A DNA stretch of 64,000 bases from Micromonospora sp. WMMD1155 (GTDB lineage Bacteria > Actinomycetota > Actinomycetes > Mycobacteriales > Micromonosporaceae): the NCBI RefSeq assembly GCF_029581275.1, contig NZ_CP120742.1:3642001-3706000 (forward strand). The letters run 5' to 3'. The position numbers and the translations under genes were made by a program. Of the stretch, positions 52,086 to 61,333 are shown piece by piece; position 1 is the stretch's first letter; each line of letters begins with the position of its first letter. The notes beneath the pieces were generated by a model. That model was not told the origin of the DNA. It made no database searches and worked only from the letters and a program-made list of their open reading frames with translations.

Positions 52086-52264
52086 CCGGAGGTGTGTCCG
52101 GTGCCGGGCAGCGACTCGACTCGTCGGCGCTTGCCTCATCGGTCGGTCCCGATAGGCGCTGCGGCTACCGCGCCTCGGCTGTTCGCCCCTTGACCTCGCC
52201 GGATCGAACTGTTTGGCTGCCTCCGCGATGACCTTGAAAACCCCTCAATCGAACGGGGATAGTC

Positions 52265-52636
52265 ATGTCCTTCATTGACGCAGTCAAGTCGGTTCTCAGT
52301 AAGTACGTCGGCTTCACGGGCCGCGCCCGCCGGTCCGAGTACTGGTGGTTCGCCTTGTTCACAGTCCTGGTCAGCATCGTCGCGTCCATCCTGGATGGTG
52401 CGCTGGGACTGGACTTCGAGGGCTCCACCACCGGTTTGATCGGCCTCGTCGCCTCCCTGGCGCTGCTGCTGCCTTCGCTGGCGGTCGGGGTGCGACGCCT
52501 GCACGACACCGACCGCACGGGATGGTGGTTGCTGATCGCTCTGGTGCCGCTCGTGGGCTTCATCGTCCTCATCGTGTTCTTCGTGTTGGACAGCACGCCG
52601 GGCACGAACCGTTTCGGCCCCAACCCGAAGGGCTGA
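52265..52636 (+). CDS. DUF805 family membrane protein
   Basis: 123-aa inner-membrane protein with four helices. The DUF805 marks are all present: FTGRARRSEYWWF at the start, VGVRRLHDTDRTGWW, and the ending NRFGPNPKG. Function of the family is unknown. ATG at 52265, preceded by GGGGA. Followed by a hairpin. Confidence 0.93.
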   Translation: MSFIDAVKSVLSKYVGFTGRARRSEYWWFALFTVLVSIVASILDGALGLDFEGSTTGLIGLVASLALLLPSLAVGVRRLHDTDRTGWWLLIALVPLVGFIVLIVFFVLDSTPGTNRFGPNPKG

Positions 52637-52669
52637 GCGCCGACAACACGTTCCAGGAGTGGGCAGGCC

Positions 52670-52705
52670 GGCCCCCTTTCCGACAGGGTTGTCGGCAGGG
52701 GGGCC
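52670..52705. terminator. Bidirectional terminator, copy of that at 50074
   Basis: GGCCCCCTTTCCGAC (52670-52684) pairs with 52691-52705 with two mismatches; 6-base loop. Likeness to the hairpin at 50074 extends outside the stem (GGCAGGCCGG). It lies between convergent genes. Confidence 0.75.
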
Positions 52706-52739
52706 GCGTCCCGGGGATCGGACTGAGGCCGGATCCCGG

Positions 52740-54884
52740 CTACAGCAGATGGGTCCGGAGGAACTCCAGCTCCAGTGGAAGCAGACGCTCGGCGGTGCCG
52801 TTCGCGGCCATGTGGGTGGCGCCGGTCAGCGGCAGCACGGCGTGCGGGCGACCGGTGCTCAGCAGGGCCGCCGACAGCCGGAGCGTGTGCGCGGCCACCA
52901 CGTTGTCGTCGGCCAGACCGTGCACCAGCAGCAACGGGCGGGCCTGGTCCGGGCCGGTGACCGGCTCGGCGGCCAACTCGACGAGCGAGTGGTGCGCGTA
53001 GACGTCCATGCCGTCCTCCGGCAACCCCAGATAACGCTCGGTGTACGCGGTGTCGTACAGCGCCCAGTCGGTCACCGGCGCGCCGGCGATGCCGCAGCGG
53101 AACAGCTCCGGGTGGCGCAGCACCGCCAACCCGGCCAGCCAGCCGCCGAACGACCAGCCGCGCACCCCCACCCGGCTCAGGTCCAGGTCCGGGTGCTTGC
53201 CGGCGAGTGCGGTCAGCGCGTCGATCTGGTCGGTGAGGATCACGTCGGCGACCCGGCGGTGGATCGCCTTCTCGAACGAGGGGGCCACTCCCGGCGTACC
53301 CCGGTTGTCGATGGTGACCACCGCGAACCCGGCGTCGGCCCACCACTGCCGCTCCAACCACGCGGCCCGCGCCGCCACGACCTCCTGGTGCCCCGGCCCG
53401 CCGTAGATGTCCAGCAGCACCGGCAACCGTCGACCCGTCACGTGGTTGTCCGGGTAGAGCACCGCCGCCGGCAGCCGCCGGTCGGTCACCCGTTCCAGCA
53501 GCGGCAGCGGAGCATACGGCGGGTTGGCGGCGAACGACCGCAGCTCGGCCAGCTCCTGGTCACCGCGCCGCACCGTCCAGTGCACCCCGGCGTGGTCCAG
53601 TGACGCGACACCGACCGCCAGCACGTCCCCGCCGACCGCGGCGGTGTACCAGCCGGAGTCGGTGGTGAGTCGCCGCGCGTCCACCCCACCGCCGATGGTG
53701 GTGCGGATCCGGAACAGGTGACGCTCGCTAGGCTCGCCGTCGCTCGCCTCGACCAGCAGGTCCGCCGGGCCGGAGGCGGCCGGCAGCCGACCGACCACCC
53801 GGCGTACGTACAGCGACGGCGGGGTGAGCAGGGTGCCGTCGGCGAACAAGCACCGTGCGTCGTACCCGTCATGGGCCAACTCCCCGCCGACCAGCACCCG
53901 GCCGTCCGGCAGGTGCGCCGGGGTGCCGGCGATCGGCTCGACCCAACGCGGGTCGGCCAGCTCCGCGTGCACCTGCGTCTCCCCCGTGCGGGGGTCCACC
54001 GCCAACACCAGCCCGTGCTGCTGTGAGCGGCGCAGCACGGTGATCAACGGGCTGCCCTCGCCCCAGCTGACCCCGGTGAGGTACGGGTAGGTCTCCCGGT
54101 CCCAGTGCACGTCGACCCAGCCGTCGTCCAGGTCGAGCAGGTGCAGGCTGACCTCGGCGTTCGGCCCACCGGCTCGGGGGTACGCGACGGCCGTCGGTGG
54201 GCTGGCCGGTTGGGCCGGGTCGTGCAGGTGCCAGCGTTCCAGGCGAGACTCGTCGACCCGGGCGGCGAGCACCGACCGACCGTCCGGAGCCCACCAGTAG
54301 CCCCGGTACCTGCCGAACTCCTCAGCCGCGATGTGCTCGGCCAAGCCCCAGCTCACCCCGGCGTCCTCGCCGGCCAGCAGGGTGTCGGTCCCGTCCGGGT
54401 CGATCACCCGCAGTTCGCCCCGGCGCACACCCTCGGCCGCGTCGGTCACGTACGCCAGCCGCTGCCCGGTCGGGTCCGGACGCGGGTCCAGCACCGGGCC
54501 GACGGCGGCCACCTCCACCACGTCACCGTGCACCAGGTCAGCCCGGAACAACCGCCCGGCCAGCGCGAACACGGCGACCCGGCCGGCGGCGTCCAGTGCG
54601 TACGAGCCGATGCCGGCGGCACTGAGCCGCAGCCGTTCCCGCAGGGCGCGTTCGCCGGGGGAGAGGGACCTGACGTCCCCGTCCTCGCCGAGCAGCGTCG
54701 CCGGGTCGGCGACCAGGCGCTCCTCGGCGGTGGCCACGTCCAGCATCCAGAGCGCGTCCGCGGGATCCTCCGGCCCGGCGGAGCGCAGGAAGATCACCCG
54801 GGAGCCGTCCTCGGCCACCGAGACAGCGCGTGGCGCGCCGTGGCTGAACCGGTGGGTGCGGGCGGCCAGCTCCGGAAAGTCCAC
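52740..54884 (-). CDS. S9 family prolyl oligopeptidase (DPP IV-like)
   Basis: 714-aa serine peptidase: an N-terminal beta-propeller-type domain (residues about 1-460) with the Glu-Glu motif AAEEFGRYRGYWW that anchors the peptide N-terminus in DPP IV, then the catalytic domain with Ser in GWSFGGW, Asp in HGLADDNV and His in GATHMA. This predicts removal of dipeptides, often X-Pro, from peptide N-termini. No signal peptide, so cytoplasmic; it may process peptides imported by the ABC systems. Confidence 0.93.
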   Translation of the reverse strand: MDFPELAARTHRFSHGAPRAVSVAEDGSRVIFLRSAGPEDPADALWMLDVATAEERLVADPATLLGEDGDVRSLSPGERALRERLRLSAAGIGSYALDAAGRVAVFALAGRLFRADLVHGDVVEVAAVGPVLDPRPDPTGQRLAYVTDAAEGVRRGELRVIDPDGTDTLLAGEDAGVSWGLAEHIAAEEFGRYRGYWWAPDGRSVLAARVDESRLERWHLHDPAQPASPPTAVAYPRAGGPNAEVSLHLLDLDDGWVDVHWDRETYPYLTGVSWGEGSPLITVLRRSQQHGLVLAVDPRTGETQVHAELADPRWVEPIAGTPAHLPDGRVLVGGELAHDGYDARCLFADGTLLTPPSLYVRRVVGRLPAASGPADLLVEASDGEPSERHLFRIRTTIGGGVDARRLTTDSGWYTAAVGGDVLAVGVASLDHAGVHWTVRRGDQELAELRSFAANPPYAPLPLLERVTDRRLPAAVLYPDNHVTGRRLPVLLDIYGGPGHQEVVAARAAWLERQWWADAGFAVVTIDNRGTPGVAPSFEKAIHRRVADVILTDQIDALTALAGKHPDLDLSRVGVRGWSFGGWLAGLAVLRHPELFRCGIAGAPVTDWALYDTAYTERYLGLPEDGMDVYAHHSLVELAAEPVTGPDQARPLLLVHGLADDNVVAAHTLRLSAALLSTGRPHAVLPLTGATHMAANGTAERLLPLELEFLRTHLL

Positions 54885-54979
54885 AGACCAAATCGTAGAG
54901 CCGGACCGCAGGTGATGTGGCCGACCTGGGCGGACGCGTCAGCGCCGACCGGGGGGAACCGCCGGTTAGAGTGACCGGC

Positions 54980-55897
54980 GTGACGATGTTGCCCGACCGC
55001 CGCCTGCTGCTGGTCCACGCGCACCCCGACGACGAGTCGATCGGCACCGGCTCGACGATGGCCCACTACGCCGCCGACGGCGCGCACGTCACGCTGGTGA
55101 CCTGCACCCTCGGCGAGGAGGGTGAGGTGCACGTCCCCGCGCTGGCCCAGCTCGTCGCCGCCGAGGCCGACCAGCTCGGCGGGTACCGCATCGCCGAGCT
55201 GACCGCCGCGTGCGCCGCGCTCGGCGTCACCGACCACCGCTTCCTCGGGGGCGCGGGCCGCTACCGCGACTCGGGCATGATGGGGCTCGCGACCAACGAA
55301 CACCCGCGGGCCTTCTGGCAGGCCGACCTCGACGAGGCCGCCGGGCACCTGGTCGAGATCATGCGGGAGGTACGCCCGCAGGTGCTCGTCACGTACGACC
55401 CGAACGGCTTCTACGGCCACCCCGACCACATCCAGGCGCACCGGGTGGCGATGCGCGCCGTCGAGTTGGCCGCCGCCGAGGGCTGCGCCCCGCTCAAGGT
55501 CTACTGGACGGCGATGCCGCTCAGTGTGCTGGAGGCCGGGATGACGCAGTTCGCGGAATCCTCGGACAACCCGTTCGGCGGCATCGAGGACATCGCCGAC
55601 CTGCCCTTCGGCACCCCGGACGCGGAGATCGCCGCCCGAATCGACGGCACCGACCAGCATTTGGCCAAGGAAGCCGCGATGCGGGCGCACGCCACCCAGA
55701 TCCCGGCCGACTCCTGGCTCTACTCGATCGCCGGTAACTTCGGCGGCGAGTTCATGGGCGTGGAGTACTTCACCCTCGCCGTCGGCGGGAAGGGTCCGGG
55801 CACCGGGCCGTACGGCTGGGAGGACGACCTCTTCGCCGGGCTGCCCCTGGAGACCGCCCCGGACCGGTCTCCGGTCGCGGCGGCCGGTCTCCGGTGA
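54980..55897 (+). CDS. mshB: GlcNAc-inositol deacetylase of mycothiol synthesis
   Basis: 305-aa zinc deacetylase of the PIG-L/LmbE family, second step of mycothiol synthesis (GlcNAc-Ins to GlcN-Ins). The zinc motif is AHPDDE (H15, D18) with the third ligand in [10 protein letters not shown], and the sequence [11 protein letters not shown] fits MshB better than its relative Mca. GTG start at 54980; GTG 54971 or ATG 54986 are also in frame. Overlaps the next gene by GTGA. Confidence 0.9.
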   Translation: MTMLPDRRLLLVHAHPDDESIGTGSTMAHYAADGAHVTLVTCTLGEEGEVHVPALAQLVAAEADQLGGYRIAELTAACAALGVTDHRFLGGAGRYRDSGMMGLATNEHPRAFWQADLDEAAGHLVEIMREVRPQVLVTYDPNGFYGHPDHIQAHRVAMRAVELAAAEGCAPLKVYWTAMPLSVLEAGMTQFAESSDNPFGGIEDIADLPFGTPDAEIAARIDGTDQHLAKEAAMRAHATQIPADSWLYSIAGNFGGEFMGVEYFTLAVGGKGPGTGPYGWEDDLFAGLPLETAPDRSPVAAAGLR

Positions 55898-56349
55898 CCT
55901 CGCCCGCCGCGCCGATGACGGTCGTCGACGACCAGGCCGCCCCGCCCCCGGCGGGACCGCCGCCGCGCCTGCTGGACCTGGGCCTGCGGGTGGCCGGCGC
56001 GATCGTCGTGGTGGTGGCCGGGGTGCTGACCGGGGTGTTGGAGTTGCTGCTGGCCACGGTCCGCGTCGGTGGTCACCTGATCGGCGTGTCAGTGGTCGTG
56101 GCAGTCGGCGCGAACATCGCGTTGAGCTGGTTCGCGTACGAGGCGGTCGGCCGTAGGTGGGCGGTGGCGTTGCCGGCGGTGCCGTGGTTCGCGCTGATGG
56201 CGGTGGCCGCCCTCCGGACCAGCGAGGGCGACCTGCTGCTGGCCGGCGACAACTGGGTCGGCCTGGCCATGATCGTGGCGGGTGCGATGACCTTCGCGGT
56301 GATGGGCTTCCGGCAGATCCTCGCCCCGCCGCACACCCTCGGCGGCTGA
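55894..56349 (+). CDS. Membrane protein following mshB (DUF6113-like)
   Basis: 151-aa protein with four predicted helices ([20 protein letters not shown] to [20 protein letters not shown]). The GTG overlaps the mshB stop, so they are coupled. Similar small membrane proteins follow mshB in Streptomyces. Function unknown. Confidence 0.75.
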   Translation: MTSPAAPMTVVDDQAAPPPAGPPPRLLDLGLRVAGAIVVVVAGVLTGVLELLLATVRVGGHLIGVSVVVAVGANIALSWFAYEAVGRRWAVALPAVPWFALMAVAALRTSEGDLLLAGDNWVGLAMIVAGAMTFAVMGFRQILAPPHTLGG

Positions 56350-56431
56350 TGACGTCACCCAGGTAGGGGTGGTAGATATTCCTGCCAGAGATGGGGGCCC
56401 CACGACGGGGCGTACGGCGGGAGGTCCGGTG

Positions 56432-56896
56432 ATGGACAAGCGGTGGCGTGACATCGGGGTGCTCGTTGCGGCCCTGTTCGCGGTGAACGTGGTCGCCCGG
56501 CTGATCATCCGGTTCGGCTTCGAGGGTGACGACACCGCCGCCGACCGGGTGTCGTTGGCGATGTTCGCGGTGATCGGGCTGATCCTGGCGGTGGTCGCCT
56601 TCCGCTGGGGTCGTCGTCGGCCGCTGGCGGGCTGGGCGGCCGACATGGCCCTCGTGGTGCCGATGGCGATGGTCTTGACCGTGCTGGTCGGGCCCCTGTT
56701 GATCGGTCACAACCCCTTCGCGGGCGGCGCGCCGACGTTCTTCGCCCAGATCTGGCTCTACCTGCTCGCCACCGGCGCCGGGTTGCTGGTCGGCTATCTG
56801 GTGCTGACCGCGCTCGGGCGGGACTACCGCTCGCAGCAGCTCAAGCGGTACGCCGAGGTGAGGGCCGCCAAGCCCCGCCGGGTCGTCCGCCGCTGA
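56432..56896 (+). CDS. Hypothetical four-helix membrane protein
   Basis: 154 aa from ATG 56432 (MDKRWRDIGVLV) with GGGAGG upstream. Four helices, a basic C-terminus (KRYAEVRAAKPRRVVRR). It follows the mshB pair after 82 bases. No recognised domain. Convergent with the GNAT gene; a decayed palindrome lies after its stop. Confidence 0.7.
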   Translation: MDKRWRDIGVLVAALFAVNVVARLIIRFGFEGDDTAADRVSLAMFAVIGLILAVVAFRWGRRRPLAGWAADMALVVPMAMVLTVLVGPLLIGHNPFAGGAPTFFAQIWLYLLATGAGLLVGYLVLTALGRDYRSQQLKRYAEVRAAKPRRVVRR

Positions 56897-56930
56897 CCCG
56901 GCCCGCGTGCGCCGCTCGCGTGCTGGGCGG

Positions 56931-57007
56931 TGATCGACTCGGATTTCAGGAAGTCGCGGGGTCAGGGCGCATCGGATGGCCCGGTTTCCGTGAACGCGAG
57001 TGGATCA
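56931..57007. repeat. Interspersed palindrome, family 2, copy 2 (decayed)
   Basis: TGATCGACTCGGATTTCAGG at the left and its imperfect complement ending GAGTGGATCA at the right. The left arm matches the TCGACTCGGGTTCC...GAAGTCGCGG of copy 1 (32837) at most positions. Like copy 1 it lies between convergent genes. Confidence 0.55.
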
Positions 57008-57048
57008 GCGCCCGGACCGATCGCTGGGCGGCCCCGGGTGGTCAGGCT

Positions 57049-58128
57049 TCAGTGCGGGGCGACCCGGGTCAGGTAGGTGTGGTGGGTGGTGAAGCCGAGC
57101 CGTCGGTAGAGCGTGACCGCGGCCGTGTTGTGCTGCTCGACCTGGAGGAACGCGTGTGTCGCGCCGACCGACACGCCCCAGGCGGTCAGTTCGTGGATCA
57201 CGCGCCGCGCCAGCCCCTGCCGGCGGGCGTCCGGCAGCACCTCGATCAGGCTGAGGCCCAACCAGCGCCCCTCGCCGGTCACCGTGCCCCGGCCGACAGC
57301 CACCAGCGCGCCGTCGACGTACACGTGGGCGAAGCGGACCTGGTCCACGGCGGTGAGCACGTGTCGGGCGGCCTCCGGTAGGCCGCCCTTGCGGCCGGCG
57401 GCGACGGCCAGCCACGGCTCGCTCGGCGCCGTGCGCAGCTCGACGACCGCGCCGGGCGGCGACTCGGCGTCGGCGACCGCAGCGGTGCCCGGCTCCTCGA
57501 CGTCGGCGGGCGGCTCGGCGACCTCGTCGTTCTGCGCCCCAGCGGCGCCGGGCGTGGCGGTGATCGCGCCACCCTGTCGTGGGGCGGGCGGACCCTCGGG
57601 CGGCAGGGGGAGTGGTGCGGTCTGCACGAGTGTCGGCGGGCGGGCGGTCCAGCCGCGGGCGTCCAGCTCGCCGCCGACCGGTGCGGCGAGCGGCAGCGGC
57701 GTATTGATCATCGCGGGCTGGCCCTGCTCGGCGTACCAGCGTTCCACCGCGTCCACGGCGGCCAGCAGCGGCCGGTCCGGGTCGCCGATCGGCAGCGCCG
57801 AGTTGGCCCGGCCGGTCCAGCCGTCCGCCGACCGGAGCAGCCAGTCGCCGAGTCGGCCGCGCGTCGGTGCCGGCCAGGCCTCGTCTGCGGCCCGCTCCAG
57901 TGCCACGACGGCCGCCGCAGTCGGTCGACGGGTCGCCGGCACCCGCTTGGCGCGGTGGACCTGGGCCACCGGAACCCGTAGCGGCCCCTTCGCCGTGGCC
58001 AGGGTGAGATGAGTCTCGCTCAGCTCCACCAGCTCGCCGAGGGCATCGGAGAAGAGCGGGCGGCCTTCGCGAATCCCCACAATCCGGCGGACCACAATTC
58101 GGTGTCCCACATCCTGCTGTCGGAGCAC
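57049..58128 (-). CDS. GNAT N-acetyltransferase with N-terminal SH3-like domain
   Basis: 359-aa protein. Residues about 1-65 form a small beta domain (VGHRIVVRRIVGIREGRPLF), followed by a GNAT-type region. A Pro/Ala/Glu-rich linker (about residues 175-225) splits it, and the acetyl-CoA motif lies in EVLPDARRQGLARRVI with AVTLYRRLGF after it. Divergent from fdxA, a linkage often seen in actinobacteria. The acceptor substrate is unknown. Confidence 0.88.
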   Translation of the reverse strand: MLRQQDVGHRIVVRRIVGIREGRPLFSDALGELVELSETHLTLATAKGPLRVPVAQVHRAKRVPATRRPTAAAVVALERAADEAWPAPTRGRLGDWLLRSADGWTGRANSALPIGDPDRPLLAAVDAVERWYAEQGQPAMINTPLPLAAPVGGELDARGWTARPPTLVQTAPLPLPPEGPPAPRQGGAITATPGAAGAQNDEVAEPPADVEEPGTAAVADAESPPGAVVELRTAPSEPWLAVAAGRKGGLPEAARHVLTAVDQVRFAHVYVDGALVAVGRGTVTGEGRWLGLSLIEVLPDARRQGLARRVIHELTAWGVSVGATHAFLQVEQHNTAAVTLYRRLGFTTHHTYLTRVAPH

Positions 58129-58130
58129 GA

Positions 58131-58160
58131 TCGACCCCCTCCCCGGCGAGATACTAGGCT
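58131..58160 (+). promoter_or_regulatory. Candidate fdxA promoter
   Basis: -35 TCGACC (58131-58136), 18-base spacer, -10 TAGGCT (58155-58160), 46 bases before the GTG start and just outside the divergent GNAT start. Confidence 0.4.
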
Positions 58161-58206
58161 CTTACCGTCGCGGGAGATCGCGACGTGTCTGCGGAGGAGA
58201 AGACCG

Positions 58207-58533
58207 GTGACCTACATCATCGCCGAGCCGTGCGTGGATGTGCTCGACAAGGCATGCATCGAGGAGTGCCCGGTCGACTGCATTTACGAGGGCAACCGGA
58301 TGCTCTACATCCACCCCGACGAGTGCGTCGACTGTGGTGCCTGTGAGCCCGTCTGCCCGGTGGAGGCGATCTTCTACGAGGACGACGTCCCGGAGCAGTG
58401 GAAGGACTACACCGGCGCCAACTACGAGTTCTTCGAGGACCTGGGCTCGCCCGGTGGCGCCTCGAAGGTCGGCAAGGTGGAGAAGGACGCCACCTTCGTC
58501 GCCGCGCAGCCGCCGCGCGGCGAGGGCCACTGA
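58207..58533 (+). CDS. fdxA: 7Fe ferredoxin
   Basis: 108-aa electron carrier. C9, C17 and C50 are placed to hold the [3Fe-4S] cluster, and C21, C40, C43 and C46 the [4Fe-4S] cluster (CIEECPVDC and CVDCGACEPVCP). Ends with a Gly/Lys-rich acidic-basic tail. The GTG start has GGAGGAGAAG upstream. The stop overlaps the CTG start proposed for dapC. Confidence 0.95.
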   Translation: MTYIIAEPCVDVLDKACIEECPVDCIYEGNRMLYIHPDECVDCGACEPVCPVEAIFYEDDVPEQWKDYTGANYEFFEDLGSPGGASKVGKVEKDATFVAAQPPRGEGH

Positions 58534-59636
58534 ACCGGCCCGCGCCGGTCTCGTCGCGGCTGCCCGAGTTCACCTGGGACACCCTGGACGCCGCGGCCAC
58601 CCTGGCCGCAGCGCATCCGGAGGGCCTGATCAACCTCTCCATGGGTACGCCGGTCGACCCGGTGCCCGAGGTGATCCGTCGAGCCCTGGCTGAAGCGTCC
58701 GACGCTCCCGGCTACCCGCTGACCGCCGGTACGCCCGCGTTGCGGGCCGCGATCGCGGCATGGGTGTCCCGGGCCTGCGGCGCTGGTGTCGACGGTCTCG
58801 GAGTGCTGCCGACGATCGGCTCGAAGGAGTTGGTCGCGTGGCTGCCCACCCTGCTCGGCATCGGCCCGGGTGACGTGGTGGTGGTGCCGTCGATCGCGTA
58901 CCCGACGTACGAGGACGGCGCCCGGCTGGCCGGCGCCACCGTCGTGCGCACCGACTCGCTCACCTCGGTCGGGCCGACCTCGCGGGTCCGGCTGGTCTGG
59001 GTCAACTCGCCCGGCAACCCGACCGGGCGGGTGCTGCCCGCGGCGCACCTGCGCAAGGTGGTCGACTGGGCCCGGGAGCGCGGCGCGGTGGTCGCCAGCG
59101 ACGAGTGCTACCTGCCTCTGGGCTGGTCGGCGGAGCCGGTTTCCGTGCTGTCCCCGCAGGTCAGCGGCGGCAGCTACGACGGGGTGCTGGCCCTGCACTC
59201 GCTGTCCAAGCGGTCCAACCTGGCCGGCTACCGGGCGGGGTTCGTCGCCGGTGACCCGGCGCTCGTCGCCGAGCTGCTGAAGGTGCGCAAGCACGCGGGC
59301 ATGATCGTGCCCGCGCCCGTGCAGGCGGCGATGGTGGCCGCGCTGCACGACGAGGGCCACGCCGAGGAGCAGCGGGAGCGCTACCGCGCCCGACGTGAGG
59401 TGCTCCGGGCCGCGTTCACCGAGGCCGGGTTCACCGTCGAGCACTCCGAGGCGGGTCTCTACCTGTGGCTCACCCGCGGTGAGGATTGCTGGCAGACGGT
59501 CGACTGGCTGGCCCGTCGGGGCATCCTGGTCGCCGCCGGGGTGTTCTACGGCCCCTCCGCCGGGCAGTACGTCCGGGTCGCACTGACCGAGTCCGACGCG
59601 CACGTCGCGGCGGTCGCCGACCGGCTGCGGGCCTGA
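58530..59636 (+). CDS. dapC: Succinyldiaminopimelate transaminase
   Basis: 368-aa PLP aminotransferase of lysine/meso-DAP synthesis, acting on N-succinyl-2-amino-6-ketopimelate. Conserved SMGTPVDPVPE, NSPGNPTGRVL, SDECYLPLGW and the PLP lysine in HSLSKRSNLAGYRAGF. There is no ATG, GTG or TTG at the right place: family similarity begins at LPEFTWDTLD, and the only plausible start is CTG 58530, overlapping the fdxA TGA (CTGA). The next in-frame ATG is about 37 codons in. Position after fdxA is standard for actinobacteria. Confidence 0.9.
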   Translation: MNRPAPVSSRLPEFTWDTLDAAATLAAAHPEGLINLSMGTPVDPVPEVIRRALAEASDAPGYPLTAGTPALRAAIAAWVSRACGAGVDGLGVLPTIGSKELVAWLPTLLGIGPGDVVVVPSIAYPTYEDGARLAGATVVRTDSLTSVGPTSRVRLVWVNSPGNPTGRVLPAAHLRKVVDWARERGAVVASDECYLPLGWSAEPVSVLSPQVSGGSYDGVLALHSLSKRSNLAGYRAGFVAGDPALVAELLKVRKHAGMIVPAPVQAAMVAALHDEGHAEEQRERYRARREVLRAAFTEAGFTVEHSEAGLYLWLTRGEDCWQTVDWLARRGILVAAGVFYGPSAGQYVRVALTESDAHVAAVADRLRA

Positions 59637-59652
59637 CCCCGGGCGCCCGGCG

Positions 59653-60681
59653 ATGACCGACGGCACGACCGGGCGGTACGCCGGGGTGCGCGCAGCCGTG
59701 ATCGGCACCGGCCTGATCGGCGGCTCCGTGCTGCTGCGCCTGGCCGAGGCCGGCCTGGACGTCGTCGGATGGGACCCGGACCCGGCCACCCGTGCGGGGG
59801 CCCAGCTCCGGGGTGTGGTCGCCCCGGCCACGATCGAGCAGGCCGTGTCCGGTCGGGACGTGGTCTTTCTCTGCGGCCCGCTGCCGACTCTCCCGCTGAC
59901 CCTGGCCCGGGTGGCCGAGCTGACCGCGCCCGGCTGTGTGCTCACCGACGTGGGCAGCACCAAGGTCGAGGTGGCCGAGGCGGCCGGTCGGCTCGGGCTG
60001 GCCGACCGGTTCGTACCCGGGCATCCGATGGCCGGCGCGGAGTCGGCCGGCCTGACCGCCGCCTCGCCGACCCTGTTGACCAACGCCGCCTGGGTGCTCT
60101 GCCCGACCCCGGGCGCCGCGACGGACGCCTTCCGTTGGCTGACCGGGCTGCTGGTGGATGTGTTCGCCGCCCGCGTCGTGCCGATGTCGGCGTCGGCCCA
60201 CGACTCGGCGGCGGCGCTCGCCTCGCACGTGCCACACCTGCTGGCCGGGGCGTTGGCCGGTGCGACGCAGCGGGCGCCGCTGCGCGACGCGGTGCTGACG
60301 CTGGCCGCGGGCAGTTTCTCCGACGGCACGCGGGTCGCCGGCACTCCGGCCGAGCGGACCGCGAACATGCTGCTGGGTAACCGCGACCGGGTCCTGGACG
60401 GGTTGGCCGAGGTCCGCGCCTTCCTGGACGGGCTGGCCGCCGCCCTGCGGGCCGACGACGCGCCAGCCCTCGTCGCCCGGTACGCGGAGGCCAGGGCCGC
60501 CCGTTGCGCATTGTCGGATCGGCTGTTCACCGGCGAGACCCGGGAGTTCCCGGTCGGCGGCGACAGGGCCGCCGAGGTGACCTGGTTGCGCGGGCTGGGC
60601 GACGTCGGCGGGCACCTGACCGGGTGCCGGGTCGACGCCGAGGCGGTTTCCTACACCGCGCGGCTGCCGGTGGCTGACTAG
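59653..60681 (+). CDS. tyrA: Prephenate dehydrogenase
   Basis: 342-aa enzyme converting prephenate to 4-hydroxyphenylpyruvate for tyrosine. NAD motif VIGTGLIGGS, then GPLPTLP, GHPMAGAE, SAHDSAAALASHVPH: the conserved His residues are in place. No chorismate mutase or ACT domain is visible. ATG at 59653, 16 bases after dapC, probably co-transcribed. Confidence 0.93.
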   Translation: MTDGTTGRYAGVRAAVIGTGLIGGSVLLRLAEAGLDVVGWDPDPATRAGAQLRGVVAPATIEQAVSGRDVVFLCGPLPTLPLTLARVAELTAPGCVLTDVGSTKVEVAEAAGRLGLADRFVPGHPMAGAESAGLTAASPTLLTNAAWVLCPTPGAATDAFRWLTGLLVDVFAARVVPMSASAHDSAAALASHVPHLLAGALAGATQRAPLRDAVLTLAAGSFSDGTRVAGTPAERTANMLLGNRDRVLDGLAEVRAFLDGLAAALRADDAPALVARYAEARAARCALSDRLFTGETREFPVGGDRAAEVTWLRGLGDVGGHLTGCRVDAEAVSYTARLPVAD

Positions 60682-60691
60682 GCTGAGGGGC

Positions 60692-61333
60692 ATGGTGGCG
60701 GACGGTCCGGTGGTGCAGGTGCGCGGCGAGGCGTACCGGGAGGTCCCGCCCGAGCTGGCCCGGTTCACGGTCACCGCGACGGCGCGCGACCGGGATCGGG
60801 AGGCGACGTTGACCCGGTTGGCCGAGCGGGCCGCCGCCGTCCGGGTGCTGCTCGACGGCTCGGAGCCGACGGTGGCCCGGCGGGAGACCGGCGACCTGCG
60901 GGTGCGGCCGGAGACCCGGCGGTCGGGCGAGCGGGTGGTCGCCTGGCACGGCAGCGTGACCACCACCGTCACCGTCACCGACTTCACCGCTCTCGGCGAG
61001 CTGATGCTGCGGCTGGCCGACCAGGACCAGGTCGAGGTGGCCGGGCCCTGGTGGGAGCTTCGGCCGGACAGCCCCGCGTACCGGGAGGCCCGGCACGCCG
61101 CGATCGGTGACGCGCTGCTGCGCGCCCGGGAGTACGCGGAGGCGCTCGGCGCCCGGGTCACCGCACTGATCGAGTTGGCCGACGCCGGCCCGGCCGACCG
61201 GCCGATGTTCGCCCGGGCGGCGTTCGCCGGGGCCGGTGGGGGCGCGCCGGAGCTCGAGTTGGATCCCCAGCCGCAGACCGTGCAGGCGGCGGTGCAGGCT
61301 CGGTTCACGATCAGCGAACCGGTCCTCGACTGA
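60692..61333 (+). CDS. SIMPL-domain protein (DUF541)
   Basis: 213-aa protein: EVPPELARFTVTATARDRDR at the start and YREARHAAIGDALLRAREYA in the middle are typical of the SIMPL fold, which builds channel-like oligomers in some members. No signal peptide is seen, unlike many SIMPL proteins, so it should be cytoplasmic. Its TGA overlaps the ATG of the kinase gene (TGATG). Confidence 0.85.
   Translation: MVADGPVVQVRGEAYREVPPELARFTVTATARDRDREATLTRLAERAAAVRVLLDGSEPTVARRETGDLRVRPETRRSGERVVAWHGSVTTTVTVTDFTALGELMLRLADQDQVEVAGPWWELRPDSPAYREARHAAIGDALLRAREYAEALGARVTALIELADAGPADRPMFARAAFAGAGGGAPELELDPQPQTVQAAVQARFTISEPVLD

Noticed and set aside
52252..52264. TTGAAA...GATAGT as a promoter for the DUF805 gene
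   Set aside because: The -10 would touch the ATG, putting the transcript start inside the gene; GGGGA there works better as ribosome site.
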